A stretch of 18,105 nt of DNA from positions 1-18,105 of the forward strand of contig JAJKIL010000095.1 in assembly GCA_021154515.1 (NCBI GenBank), given 5' to 3'. The position numbers and the translations under genes were made by a program. The DNA is from Niastella sp. (GTDB lineage Bacteria > Bacteroidota > Bacteroidia > Chitinophagales > Chitinophagaceae). The notes beneath the pieces were generated by a model, which searched no databases, had not been told where the DNA came from, and worked only from the letters and a program-made list of their open reading frames with translations. This document shows positions 6,818-15,454 of this stretch, piece after piece; positions within the stretch are counted from its first letter, which is position 1, and each line of letters starts with the position of its first letter.

Positions 6818-8965
6818 TTACTGATGTAGGTTTTTATATGTTTTGGAGTACGATTGTCCGGCGGTGTCTCCTGGTGGAAAAGCAATGTGGAGGTTTGTGT
6901 AAGCTCCGTTAACAGTAGCCTCTTCCCCCTTCAGTGGTTTATTGATGGTGAGCGTGAGATCTTTTTGTGTGTAAAGCGGGTCGGATACCGTAATGTAATA
7001 AGCGTCGTTTGTTTGTTGCAGCAGCACCATCACCGGTTTATCTGCCCGCAATTGCAGACCGTCTGGCAGAACAACAACAGCAGGTTGATAAAAAACAACG
7101 GCGTTGAGTTTTCCTGTTCCGCTGCTGACTGCCTGTACCGTGGTGTCGTTCCGAACAATCACAGGCGTTGATTTAGCCACTCGCTTTTTGAAGTTGGTGA
7201 GTGACGTATTGGGTACTACCAGGTAAGCATATTGGCTGTTAGCCGGTTGGCTACCGTGCTCAATCCATACACTAAATACCGGCTGCTGCAATCGCATGGC
7301 GCTACCGCCCTCATTGATCTCCCGCCAGGAACCGGACTGAGGTTCCTGCTTTACGCACACAGTTTGTTGTGCAGGGAAGATATAGCCAACACCGTCATGA
7401 TACAACCAGCGGAGGTGATTGAATGAAGCCTTGCCTGGAGATAGGGTTTGGCCTGCGTTGTCTTCTGCAGCGATTACAGCGCCGCTGAGGAAACATTGGT
7501 TAACGGCCGTTGTGATAGGATCTTTTCGCGTTGACGAAATACCAGCACCGAGACACAACATTTCATCGTTTAAAAAGAAGTAGGCTTTTTTTGCGCGGAT
7601 GCCTCTATAATTCCCATCAAATGCCATAACGCCTGCCTTCGCGTTGCTTACACCGCCGCCGAAATCATTGGCGCCATACAAATAGCTCACCAAAGACGTG
7701 GAATCGCCGTTCGTGCCGGCCGTTGTTCCCGGCACCTTCGTCCAGTCCCAGACCGGAAAAATGTTTTGATACTCATTTCCGTGGATTAAAATATTGGTGG
7801 CGCCAAGCGGCAGGTAATATCCTTTACCGTTTTCACCGTTCAACGATTCGGTACCGAGTGTTCGTTTGGAAATAATCTTCGCCGATAAGTAATAACCTGC
7901 ACCGTGCTGCGTCATGATGTCCGCTTTCCAAAAATGTTTGTTGCCCTGATAACGGGAGGGGTAAGCTGCACCGCTTACGTGCGCTTTCCAGGCCTGGTAA
8001 TCCGCAGCATGCGGCGGGTCAAGGATGACCATTTTATCTAACAGTTTACCCGAAATATTTTCGGTGTGACCGGGTCTTGAAATACCGCGCCCTGTGGTGC
8101 CAAAGTCAATAGTTCCCCGATACCCAAACAATTGCGTACCGTTCAGCAGCAGGTTTACCAACAACGCTTTTTGTTGTGGTGTAAATACGGCGGCGAACGA
8201 CGTTCCCTGTGCCAGCAGCATAAACGTGGCTACGTCGTCTAAAAAAGAAAGCCCGTAACCGCCTGAGTACAATTGTTCATGGTGCTGGTGAACGCTGTAA
8301 TCCGCTTTAATGCCTTCTATCCCTTGTTCAGGAACCACCACAAGCGTAGACGCAAAAGAGGTAAACCCTTTTTGAACCAGCGCCGCATTGTTTTCGATGC
8401 AACCCTTGTGAATGGTGATGGAAGAAACCCAGGTACGGTTCTTGAAGCGATGCCGTTCGTTGCCGGTTTCGTCTTTTAAAAGCGATGAAAACATAAGCAG
8501 TTTATCCGGTTGTATTTTCCCTTTCAAAAGCAATAAAACAACCATATATTCCTGCGGTGCGCCGATCTGATTAAACCACCAGTTTTTGGCAACCGGCTTT
8601 TCAGAAAAATAATAATCCAGCCCGGCAATGATCTTATCGAAAAGCTGCTTGTCATTGTACCACTCCGTAGACGGTTTGCAATAAGCCAGCGCCATTGTAT
8701 GCAGTCGTTCCAAATGCGTAACGGGGTCCCAGTGGGTTAAACTCCTGTCAACAAAAGAAAGGTCCGGCCAATTTCCGCCTGCTTGCAAAGCGGCCGCATA
8801 CCGCTGCACCTGTACCACATCAACAGTGTCTTTTAAGTAAATGGCCAATAACCTTTGGGTGACCGTATCTATCGCTTCCTGATGGCGGTTATCCGCGTGG
8901 TTGTATCCGTGGCAAAAAACAGCGGACGACAGGAACCAGGCAACTAATATGGAAACTTTCAGCAT
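6818..8965 (-). CDS. Polysaccharide lyase family 8, single-module form
   Basis: A 715-residue PL8 lyase, paralogous to the larger one immediately downstream and clearly similar from the catalytic barrel to the C-terminal sandwich (NGENGKGYYLPLGATN, WDWTKVPGTT at about 406-415). Candidate catalytic residues are Asn176 (KNRTW), His228 and Tyr237 within HQHHEQLYSGGYG, and Arg293/Arg297 (GRGISR). The His-to-Tyr spacing of nine matches characterised PL8 enzymes. The aromatic substrate patch starts at NWWFNQIGAP (128-137). A signal peptide (1 to about 20) has no lipobox. There is no discoidin domain and no T9SS tail: the protein ends soon after the last sandwich strand. It is therefore most likely periplasmic, acting on imported oligosaccharides. 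It begins 17 bp after the susD stop, so it is tightly coupled to the uptake genes. Family assignment is secure; linkage and substrate are not. Confidence 0.93.
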   Translation of the reverse strand: MLKVSILVAWFLSSAVFCHGYNHADNRHQEAIDTVTQRLLAIYLKDTVDVVQVQRYAAALQAGGNWPDLSFVDRSLTHWDPVTHLERLHTMALAYCKPSTEWYNDKQLFDKIIAGLDYYFSEKPVAKNWWFNQIGAPQEYMVVLLLLKGKIQPDKLLMFSSLLKDETGNERHRFKNRTWVSSITIHKGCIENNAALVQKGFTSFASTLVVVPEQGIEGIKADYSVHQHHEQLYSGGYGLSFLDDVATFMLLAQGTSFAAVFTPQQKALLVNLLLNGTQLFGYRGTIDFGTTGRGISRPGHTENISGKLLDKMVILDPPHAADYQAWKAHVSGAAYPSRYQGNKHFWKADIMTQHGAGYYLSAKIISKRTLGTESLNGENGKGYYLPLGATNILIHGNEYQNIFPVWDWTKVPGTTAGTNGDSTSLVSYLYGANDFGGGVSNAKAGVMAFDGNYRGIRAKKAYFFLNDEMLCLGAGISSTRKDPITTAVNQCFLSGAVIAAEDNAGQTLSPGKASFNHLRWLYHDGVGYIFPAQQTVCVKQEPQSGSWREINEGGSAMRLQQPVFSVWIEHGSQPANSQYAYLVVPNTSLTNFKKRVAKSTPVIVRNDTTVQAVSSGTGKLNAVVFYQPAVVVLPDGLQLRADKPVMVLLQQTNDAYYITVSDPLYTQKDLTLTINKPLKGEEATVNGAYTNLHIAFPPGDTAGQSYSKTYKNLHQ

Positions 8966-8982
8966 GTTAAGAAAAATTTTAT

Positions 8983-10668
8983 TTACTGGTATCCCTCGTT
9001 TTGCGGGAAGGCTGTTGCGCCGCCTTCGGTGCGGTCTATCTGCTGCTGGGGAATGGGACGTAGCACATGGTAAGGCTTAATGCCCGCGGCGGCACCTGGG
9101 TTGTACAGCTTCACCCGTTCCAGCAATTTATTGGTACGCACAAGGTCAAACCAACGCATGTACTCACCCGACAGTTCCCTTGCACGTTCGTCGAGAATAA
9201 AATCCAGGTTCATCTGCGCAACCGTCACTTCCATCGCAGTTTGGTTGGCCGCCGTAATGGCTGCGGTACCGCCGGTCTTAGCCGCTCTTCTTCTAACAGC
9301 ATTTACATATGGCAGCGCCAGTTCAGGTTTGCCATCCATGATGTACGCTTCGGCCGCAATCAGGTAGGTTTCAGCGAGCCGAAAAATGATAAAATCACGA
9401 GTGCCATCCTGGCTGTTTACATCGGTTCGGAGTGAGTCGTAAAATTTTGAATTGGTGGGATAAACCGAACCGTAATTGCCGCCGCCGTTTACGTTGCGCA
9501 CAATTTTACTTTTTGGTATCAGGGTATAATTTTTTGCATTCCGCTCCGCATCAGTATACTCCCTGTCGCCAATAACGAAAGCCGTGTCGCGGAGCTTCAT
9601 GGCCACCGTTTTATTGGGAACGATGTCCTTGTTGATAGCATAGGTACCTGCTTTATTACAAAGCCAAACGGTACGGAATGTTTTATCAAAGCGGGCGTCG
9701 TAGGTTTTGTTGTAAAGAGAGGTCATCCATTCCGTGGGCCTGAAGTGGGCAAAGGGCCGTCCGTTTGCCAGGTCGCGTACCATGCCGCTTTGCGTGGTGT
9801 AGTCCGCTAAAAAAAGCATGTGACTTCGTTGTCCGCCGGTATTGTTGAGGGGGTCGATGCTGTATTGTGCCGAGAGTAACACCTCTGCATTTTTTTCGCC
9901 AGGGCCCTGCACGAATACTGATGCAAAATCCGGTAAGAGCTGCGGGCCCGGGGTACTGATGACCTCGGTGGCCAATTGTGCTGCTTTTGCGTAATCGCCC
10001 GTTTGTTTAGCGGCGCCGCCGGCTCTTGTCAGGTAAACTTTTGCCAGCAAATGTTTGGCTGCCGGCAATGTGATCCGCCCCCAATCCGGCGAGGTTTGCG
10101 GCAGGTTAGCCACGGCAGCGGTCAGGTCATCAATGATTACCTTGTATACACTATCAATGGGTGAACGGGTGGCAACGCGCGACGTACCCGAGGTCTGCTG
10201 AAGCGTGATATACACGGGCCCGTACAGTTGAACCAGGATAAAGTAAGCGTGCGCTCTTAAAAAAAGCGTCTCGCCAAGCCTCGCCTTTTTTAATGTAGCG
10301 TCCAGATCAACGTTTGGCGCCCGGTTAATAACAGCGTTGCAGGCGTTAATGGCAGCATACATGGTATTCCAGGGACCAAGAATGACGGCACTTGCAGGGT
10401 TGATGTCGTTGTTATAGGTGTCGAAGCCGATCTCACTGGCGCCGTAGGTGTATTCATCCGTTCCCAGCACGGTAAGCCAACCCGGGTTGGTTTGTCCATA
10501 CCAGCTGCGCAATGAGTTATAGCACCCGTTTACACCTTCCTGCCAGCCGGCGGCCGTATTCAGGTAGTCGTCTGAGATCTGGGAACGAACGTCTTCCTTC
10601 AACACTTTTTTACACGAAAGCTGAAGGAGGGATAAACTGATTATGGAGAATACAATCGCTCTTTTCAT
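8983..10668 (-). CDS. susD-like: SusD/RagB-like outer-membrane glycan-binding lipoprotein
   Basis: A 561-residue SusD-family protein, the lid that captures oligosaccharides on the cell surface and closes over the SusC channel. The signal peptide ends in LLQLSC, giving lipidated Cys19. An N-terminal SusD-like region covers about 20-240, with WNTMYAAINACNAVINRAP and TPR-like helices (ETLFLRAHAYFILVQLYG). The C-terminal RagB/SusD domain includes FRLAETYLIAAEAYI, LDFILDERARELSGEYMRWFDL and the ending VLRPIPQQQIDRT...FPQNEGYQ. Length is normal for the family. It follows susC by 11 bp and precedes the first lyase by 17 bp, the standard PUL order. No SusE/SusF-like surface binding protein follows it. 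Binding specificity cannot be inferred from sequence because SusD sugar-contact residues are poorly conserved. Confidence 0.96.
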   Translation of the reverse strand: MKRAIVFSIISLSLLQLSCKKVLKEDVRSQISDDYLNTAAGWQEGVNGCYNSLRSWYGQTNPGWLTVLGTDEYTYGASEIGFDTYNNDINPASAVILGPWNTMYAAINACNAVINRAPNVDLDATLKKARLGETLFLRAHAYFILVQLYGPVYITLQQTSGTSRVATRSPIDSVYKVIIDDLTAAVANLPQTSPDWGRITLPAAKHLLAKVYLTRAGGAAKQTGDYAKAAQLATEVISTPGPQLLPDFASVFVQGPGEKNAEVLLSAQYSIDPLNNTGGQRSHMLFLADYTTQSGMVRDLANGRPFAHFRPTEWMTSLYNKTYDARFDKTFRTVWLCNKAGTYAINKDIVPNKTVAMKLRDTAFVIGDREYTDAERNAKNYTLIPKSKIVRNVNGGGNYGSVYPTNSKFYDSLRTDVNSQDGTRDFIIFRLAETYLIAAEAYIMDGKPELALPYVNAVRRRAAKTGGTAAITAANQTAMEVTVAQMNLDFILDERARELSGEYMRWFDLVRTNKLLERVKLYNPGAAAGIKPYHVLRPIPQQQIDRTEGGATAFPQNEGYQ

Positions 10669-10679
10669 GATTGCGTTGA

Positions 10680-13600
10680 TTAGAAGTTCACATTTAAGCC
10701 CAATAAAAAATTCACATAAGCGGGAACGTCCGTAATCTCAGGATCAATGCCCTTGTTCTTCTGAACGTAGGAAGAGAAAATAAAGGGATTAGTAACGTTT
10801 AGGTAAATGCGCACGCCCTGGATCTTAATAGTTTTCAATAGATCCTCCGGAACTGTATAGCCAACGTTCACGTTTCGGATGCGGACAAACGAACCATCAA
10901 AATATTGCAGTGTGGACAGGTATAAATTACCCGTTAAACGCGGCTTTGGATAAGCGTTGGTTGGATTGGTTGGCCTCCAGTAATCTACATCCAAACCATT
11001 GTAGCGGCCGGCAAGCGTTAGCGTGTTGCTGCCGCCCGTGCCATGCAGCGGGCTTATAATCATGTATCCGGAACTGGCAACCATAAAGATGCCGAGATCA
11101 AAATTCTTATATGTGAACCGGTTGTTCAACCCTGCGGTGAGGGGTGGCCTGGTTTTGCCCAGAACCTTCCGATCATCAGGTGTAATTTTGCCATCATCGG
11201 TTTGGTCTTTTACTTTAATCATACCGGGCTGTTGTCCAAAGGTGGCGGCGGCCGTTTTCTCATCTGTTTGCCAGATGCCGGTTTTCTCGTAATCGAAGAT
11301 GGGGTTTAATGCCTGCCCTATGAACCGGAGGTTGCCCAAATCATCTATTTTCCCCTGCGATAATTCCAGTATTTCTTCATGGTTGTAAGCGAAGTTTACA
11401 TCGGTAGTCCACTCAAAGCCGGTCTTGCGGCTACTCGCCCAATTTTTTGTTGACAGCGTAAACTCAATGCCTTTGTTCAACGTACTCCCAACGTTCCGAA
11501 GCGTCTGGTCGAAACCAGTTGTTCCCGGCAAGGCAAATCCGAGCAGCAGGTCTGTTGTTTTCTCGATGTAAACTTCCACTGAACCCGCAATACGATTTTG
11601 GAAAAACCCAAAATCAATACCGATGTTTGCTTTAGCGGTACGTTCCCATCGCAAGTCAGGATTCACAATGCTGCCGGGCAAACGTCCGGGTGCACGTGTA
11701 CCGTTAAAATCATACACGGTGGTAGTTAAAATGCCTTGTGTTTGATAAGGATTAATACTCGTATTGCCTACCTGCCCATAGCTCAACCGCAATTTTAAAT
11801 TGTTCAAAGAATGGAAGCTATTCAGGAATTTTTCATCGCCGATATTCCAGGCAAACGCTCCGGAAGGAAAGAAGCCCCATTTGTGTCCGGGTGCAAAACG
11901 CGAGGAGCCGTCTGCACGGCCGGTGAGTGTGAGCAGAAAGCGTCCGTCAAAGCCATAATTGATCCTTGCCATGTAAGATTCAAGACTCCATTTAGCATAG
12001 CTGCTACCGTAAGCATTGTTTACGCCCAGACCCAGGTTGTACAATTGCACCGACTCAACCGGCAAGTCGCGAACGCCCACGTTGCTGGCCTCTGTCGTTT
12101 GTTCCTGAACGCTGTACAGCCCGGTAAAGTTTACTTTGTGTTTTTTGGCAATCAGTTTATCGTAGGTTATCAGATTTTCCCATGTCCACGAGGTGAGGAA
12201 ATTTTCACTATTAGAGGCCGTGGCCGTAGCGCCCCTATTGGCCGTGGTAAGCGCCCCGTTAAAACGTCCGTAACGGGAATTTGTAAGATCGGGCCCAAAA
12301 TTTAAGCGGTACTTAAGCCCACTGGCAATCTCCGCTTCGCCATACAGTGTACCCAATAACCGTAAGCGCTTTTCTTTGTCCACCACGGCGCCGGGTTCAT
12401 AGTTGGTCAGTACGTTCCACATCAGGCCGTCGGGGAAATTGGGTTGTGGGTCTAAGGTGCCGTCGGATCTGTACGGATTTCCGAGCGGCGCTTCAGTGGT
12501 TGCGTAGTAGTAAGATCCACTGTTTTGCCCATCGGTGATGCTGTAGCTGCTCAACATTGAAATACCGGCTTTTATCCGTTTGCTCACCGCCTGGTCAAGA
12601 TTCACCCGCATATTATAGCGGGTATAGTTCTGCGTTTTGAAATAACCTTTATCGTCATAAAGCCCCAGCGTAAGATTGTAGCGCGTTCCGTTGCTGCCGC
12701 CACGGATGCTTACATCATGGTTTTGGGTGAGGCCGTCCTGCACGACCAGTTTTGTCCAATTGGTATTGTTACCGGCGGCTATTCTTTCGAGTTCCTGTTG
12801 GGAAAAAATATTCGGGTCGGGTGGAATGGTTCCGTCAGCCAGCCGGTTGGCCTCGCGTCGTAAAGCAATATACTGCTGCGCATCCATTACATCGGCCTGT
12901 CGCGTTACTTTAGTTACACCCAGGTAGGCGTTGTAGCTAACATTCACCCGTCCTTCACGGCCTCTTTTCGTTGTGATGATGACAACGCCGTTCGCCCCTC
13001 TTGCACCATAGATAGCAGTTGCGGAAGCATCCTTTAAAATGTCCATTGATTCGATATCGTTGGGATTGATGTCGGACAGGCCATTTTCAACCGGTGTGCC
13101 ATCAATGACGTACAGCTGATCGTTTCCGGAGTTGATGGACCGCGTGCCCCGGATCCGTATGGTGGGTTGTGCACCCGGGCGGTTAGATGTCTGCGTAACG
13201 TATACTCCTGCTACCCTTCCCTGCAACAGTTGCTGCGTGTTGGTAACCGGAGCTTCCCGCAACGTTTTTTCGCTAAGGGATGACACCGCACCGGTAATGT
13301 CTTTTCGCTTTTGCGCACCGTAACCCACTACCACAACCGCATTTAACGAGGCATCCAGGGGTTTAAGGCTTACGTTGAACTGCCTTCTTTCGTCAACGAC
13401 GATTTCCTGGGATTGATAGCCTACAAAACTGAAGACAAGCGTGGCGCCCGGACGCACTGTTATCGCAAACTCACCCTTATTGTTTACAACCGAAGCGCCT
13501 TCACCATCTTTTACCCCGATCGTTACACCTGCAAGTGGATCACCCGTCTCGTTTTTTACGGTTCCTGAGATGGCGACCGGCAAAACGCTGACGTTGTTTG

Positions 13601-14012
13601 TAGGCGACATACTGGCTTTGGGGGTTGATCTTTCTTTTATCGTTATGATCTTGTTTCCAATGATCTCATAGGTGAGCGGCTGGTTTTGAAAAATTACATC
13701 CAACACTTGTTCCAGCGAAGCGTTGCTAATGGAAACGGTTACAGGTTTGCTTATCTGCAGTAAGCTGTCTGAGTAAAAGACAGTATAACCGCTTTGCTTC
13801 TTAATATTGTCCAGCACTTTTTTCAACGAGGCATTGCTTTCCCTTATAGTGATAGGTTGTGCCTGTTGCGCAAGGCCGTGCAGGTTGGCGAACAGCCCTA
13901 ACACAAGCAGTGTCAAAAAAACAGGGATGTTGTTATACGGTAAATGGCCGCTTTTTTTCCCACAGGCAGATCTGCTACCCGGGAGAGGTATTTGGCAAAC
14001 AATCAATTTCAT
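10680..14012 (-). CDS. susC-like: SusC/RagA-like TonB-dependent transporter with STN signalling domain
   Basis: This is the outer-membrane channel that imports oligosaccharides with SusD using TonB energy. I start it at ATG 14012 (1,110 residues), which gives MKLIVC..., a basic region and the hydrophobic core IPVFLTLLVLGLFA ending GLAQQ at about 50. The frame stays open to an ATG at 14210, but those 66 extra residues look non-coding and overlap fecR. Domains: STN (about 53-127); carboxypeptidase-regulatory-like beta-sandwich (about 147-218); AVVVVGYGAQKRKDITGAV (about 225-243); plug with RIRGTRSINSGNDQLYVIDGTP and DASATAIYGARGANGV (to about 350); 22-strand barrel ending in aromatic NVNF. The STN domain is typical of transporters that signal to a FecR anti-sigma factor, which is encoded directly upstream. 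It is separated from susD by 11 bp. Confidence 0.96.
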   Translation of the reverse strand: MKLIVCQIPLPGSRSACGKKSGHLPYNNIPVFLTLLVLGLFANLHGLAQQAQPITIRESNASLKKVLDNIKKQSGYTVFYSDSLLQISKPVTVSISNASLEQVLDVIFQNQPLTYEIIGNKIITIKERSTPKASMSPTNNVSVLPVAISGTVKNETGDPLAGVTIGVKDGEGASVVNNKGEFAITVRPGATLVFSFVGYQSQEIVVDERRQFNVSLKPLDASLNAVVVVGYGAQKRKDITGAVSSLSEKTLREAPVTNTQQLLQGRVAGVYVTQTSNRPGAQPTIRIRGTRSINSGNDQLYVIDGTPVENGLSDINPNDIESMDILKDASATAIYGARGANGVVIITTKRGREGRVNVSYNAYLGVTKVTRQADVMDAQQYIALRREANRLADGTIPPDPNIFSQQELERIAAGNNTNWTKLVVQDGLTQNHDVSIRGGSNGTRYNLTLGLYDDKGYFKTQNYTRYNMRVNLDQAVSKRIKAGISMLSSYSITDGQNSGSYYYATTEAPLGNPYRSDGTLDPQPNFPDGLMWNVLTNYEPGAVVDKEKRLRLLGTLYGEAEIASGLKYRLNFGPDLTNSRYGRFNGALTTANRGATATASNSENFLTSWTWENLITYDKLIAKKHKVNFTGLYSVQEQTTEASNVGVRDLPVESVQLYNLGLGVNNAYGSSYAKWSLESYMARINYGFDGRFLLTLTGRADGSSRFAPGHKWGFFPSGAFAWNIGDEKFLNSFHSLNNLKLRLSYGQVGNTSINPYQTQGILTTTVYDFNGTRAPGRLPGSIVNPDLRWERTAKANIGIDFGFFQNRIAGSVEVYIEKTTDLLLGFALPGTTGFDQTLRNVGSTLNKGIEFTLSTKNWASSRKTGFEWTTDVNFAYNHEEILELSQGKIDDLGNLRFIGQALNPIFDYEKTGIWQTDEKTAAATFGQQPGMIKVKDQTDDGKITPDDRKVLGKTRPPLTAGLNNRFTYKNFDLGIFMVASSGYMIISPLHGTGGSNTLTLAGRYNGLDVDYWRPTNPTNAYPKPRLTGNLYLSTLQYFDGSFVRIRNVNVGYTVPEDLLKTIKIQGVRIYLNVTNPFIFSSYVQKNKGIDPEITDVPAYVNFLLGLNVNF

Positions 14013-14193
14013 CAAGCAGTTTTTAAAAGTAAAAAGGTGAGAACGGTAACTATCATGAGCGACCGGCTTCATTATATAGTCATTCAACAAAGCCTGATCC
14101 CTACATAAGGGGATAATTTTTTTGGGAGGAGTTTCATCCCAGGCATTCACGCCGCGGGCTTTCGTTGCGTTGTTGCATAAGGAGCTGCTTTCC
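14013..14193 (-). promoter_or_regulatory. Leader/promoter region between fecR-like gene and susC
   Basis: These 181 bp must hold the start signals of the susC operon if it is transcribed separately from sigma-fecR, as is usual in such systems. A TATAAT-like hexamer occurs about 60 bp before the chosen ATG, but it has no convincing -35 and no TAnnTTTG -7, which is compatible with an ECF-dependent promoter. A short inverted repeat, ATCCC (14097-14101) and GGGAT (14110-14114) around an 8-nt loop, lies within it. The frame is open throughout, but I consider it untranslated. Confidence 0.4.
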
Positions 14194-15360
14194 TCAAGGT
14201 TCGAGGACAAGCCGTTTGTTCGCAGCGTTCAGCGTTGCTTTTATTTTGTTTACCTCCAGCAGCGTTACAATCTCTGAGAGGTTTGCCGTTCGCGGAATAT
14301 CGCCGGTGAACGTTCGGTGGGGCATCGGTCCTTTGTACTCAACGGTTATGTCGTACCATCGTTCAAGGCTTCGCATCAATGTCTCGATATCGGCGCCATT
14401 AAAAACCTGCCTGCCGTTTTTCCAGGCCGTTGCAGATTCGGTATCGGCATCAGGTATGAATTTCAGCCGGTCGCCGGGAAATAACTGGCTTTGCTGACCG
14501 GGTTTCAATAAAAGTTCATTACGCCCTTTTATAAATTTCACCGAGCCTTCGAGTAAAGTCGTCTGTAAACTGGGTTCATTCGTATAGGCCATGATGTTGA
14601 AGTGCGTTCCCAAAACCTGAACGGCGGCATCGTTCACGTGAACGATAAAAGGTTTTGACGCATCTTTCGCCACTTCGCAGTATACTTCTCCGGTTACGTC
14701 AATTTCCCGGGTTCTGCCATTAAAAGCGGTAGGAAATTTCACTGAACTTTCTGCATTCATCCAAATGACTGTTCCATCGGAGAGTATCAATTGCTGTTGC
14801 CGCGCTCTCGGTGTTGAGAGTGTATTGTAGCCAATAGTACCGGGTGCCCAGTTTGTCGCATGTGCAAAACTTATGGTTCCGTTTATTTTCATGACGTTGT
14901 TTCCGGCATCATTCAACAACCGTCCGTTTTTAGCCGTATCCAGTACAATCACATTCCCGTTGGCAAGCGTAAGCATCGCCCCATTCGAGCCCGGTTGGAT
15001 GTCGTTTACAGGCGTTTTTACAGGTGTTGCAGCAACCGGATTGGGGACAGGTTTGTTTTGCACCAACTTGTAGGCTCCCAGCACCACGATCAATATAGCC
15101 GCCGCTGCCGCTACACCGCGCAAAACTTTTGTTCGAAGCGGAACAATCCTGCCCCGCTTTTCCATGATGAGCGCCAGCAATTTTTTCCGGTGTTCCTCCC
15201 GGTCAGCCGCCCATTCAAAAGGCACTTCCACTTTATCGTCTGCAGACAAGCTGTTGTACCAATCGGCATACTCCTTCTCTTCCCCGGGTGTGATGGTTCC
15301 ATTCAGCCATTTTTCAGCCAGTATTGCATATCGGTCATTTGAATTGTTCGCTGCAGCCAT
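14194..15360 (-). CDS. FecR-like anti-sigma factor with DUF4974
   Basis: A 388-residue inner-membrane anti-sigma regulator. The cytoplasmic N-terminus (about 1-79) has the sigma-binding pattern YAILAEKWLNGTITPGEEKEY...W. One membrane helix lies at about 80-98 (VLRGVAAAAAILIVVLGAY). The periplasmic part has a FecR domain at about 178-275 (STPRARQQQLILSDGTVIWMNAES, GEVYCEV, FIVHV, VLGTHFNIMAY) and a C-terminal DUF4974/STN-like domain at about 317-386 (VFNGADIETLMRSLERWYDITVEY, RTFTGDI). Family knowledge: it holds its partner ECF sigma factor inactive until substrate-loaded SusC touches it through the STN domain. It lies 94 bp after the sigma gene and 181 bp before susC, so its partners are almost certainly these neighbours. 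Length is typical. Confidence 0.95.
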   Translation of the reverse strand: MAAANNSNDRYAILAEKWLNGTITPGEEKEYADWYNSLSADDKVEVPFEWAADREEHRKKLLALIMEKRGRIVPLRTKVLRGVAAAAAILIVVLGAYKLVQNKPVPNPVAATPVKTPVNDIQPGSNGAMLTLANGNVIVLDTAKNGRLLNDAGNNVMKINGTISFAHATNWAPGTIGYNTLSTPRARQQQLILSDGTVIWMNAESSVKFPTAFNGRTREIDVTGEVYCEVAKDASKPFIVHVNDAAVQVLGTHFNIMAYTNEPSLQTTLLEGSVKFIKGRNELLLKPGQQSQLFPGDRLKFIPDADTESATAWKNGRQVFNGADIETLMRSLERWYDITVEYKGPMPHRTFTGDIPRTANLSEIVTLLEVNKIKATLNAANKRLVLEP

Positions 15361-15454
15361 AACGTCTTACTTATAAAAAAGTCAACCAGGAGATACAAAA
15401 CCCTATATCCATTGCAAAATATATTTACGGAGACTGCCAGCAACTCCGGCCAGA

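Noticed and set aside
6034..6912. Long plus-strand open frame (292 codons) opposite the PL8 gene
   Set aside because: It is fully antisense to a clear PL8 lyase, its protein has no domain pattern, and no promoter is seen. It is a by-product of the codon bias of the real gene.
11811..12305. Plus-strand open frame of 164 codons opposite susC
   Set aside because: It lies inside the SusC barrel coding region, has no recognisable domain, and is opposite a secure gene.
14097..14122. ATCCC-N8-GGGAT followed by a T run on the plus strand, resembling an intrinsic terminator
   Set aside because: No plus-strand gene ends here, the stem is only 5 bp, and on the transcribed minus strand the T run becomes an upstream A run.
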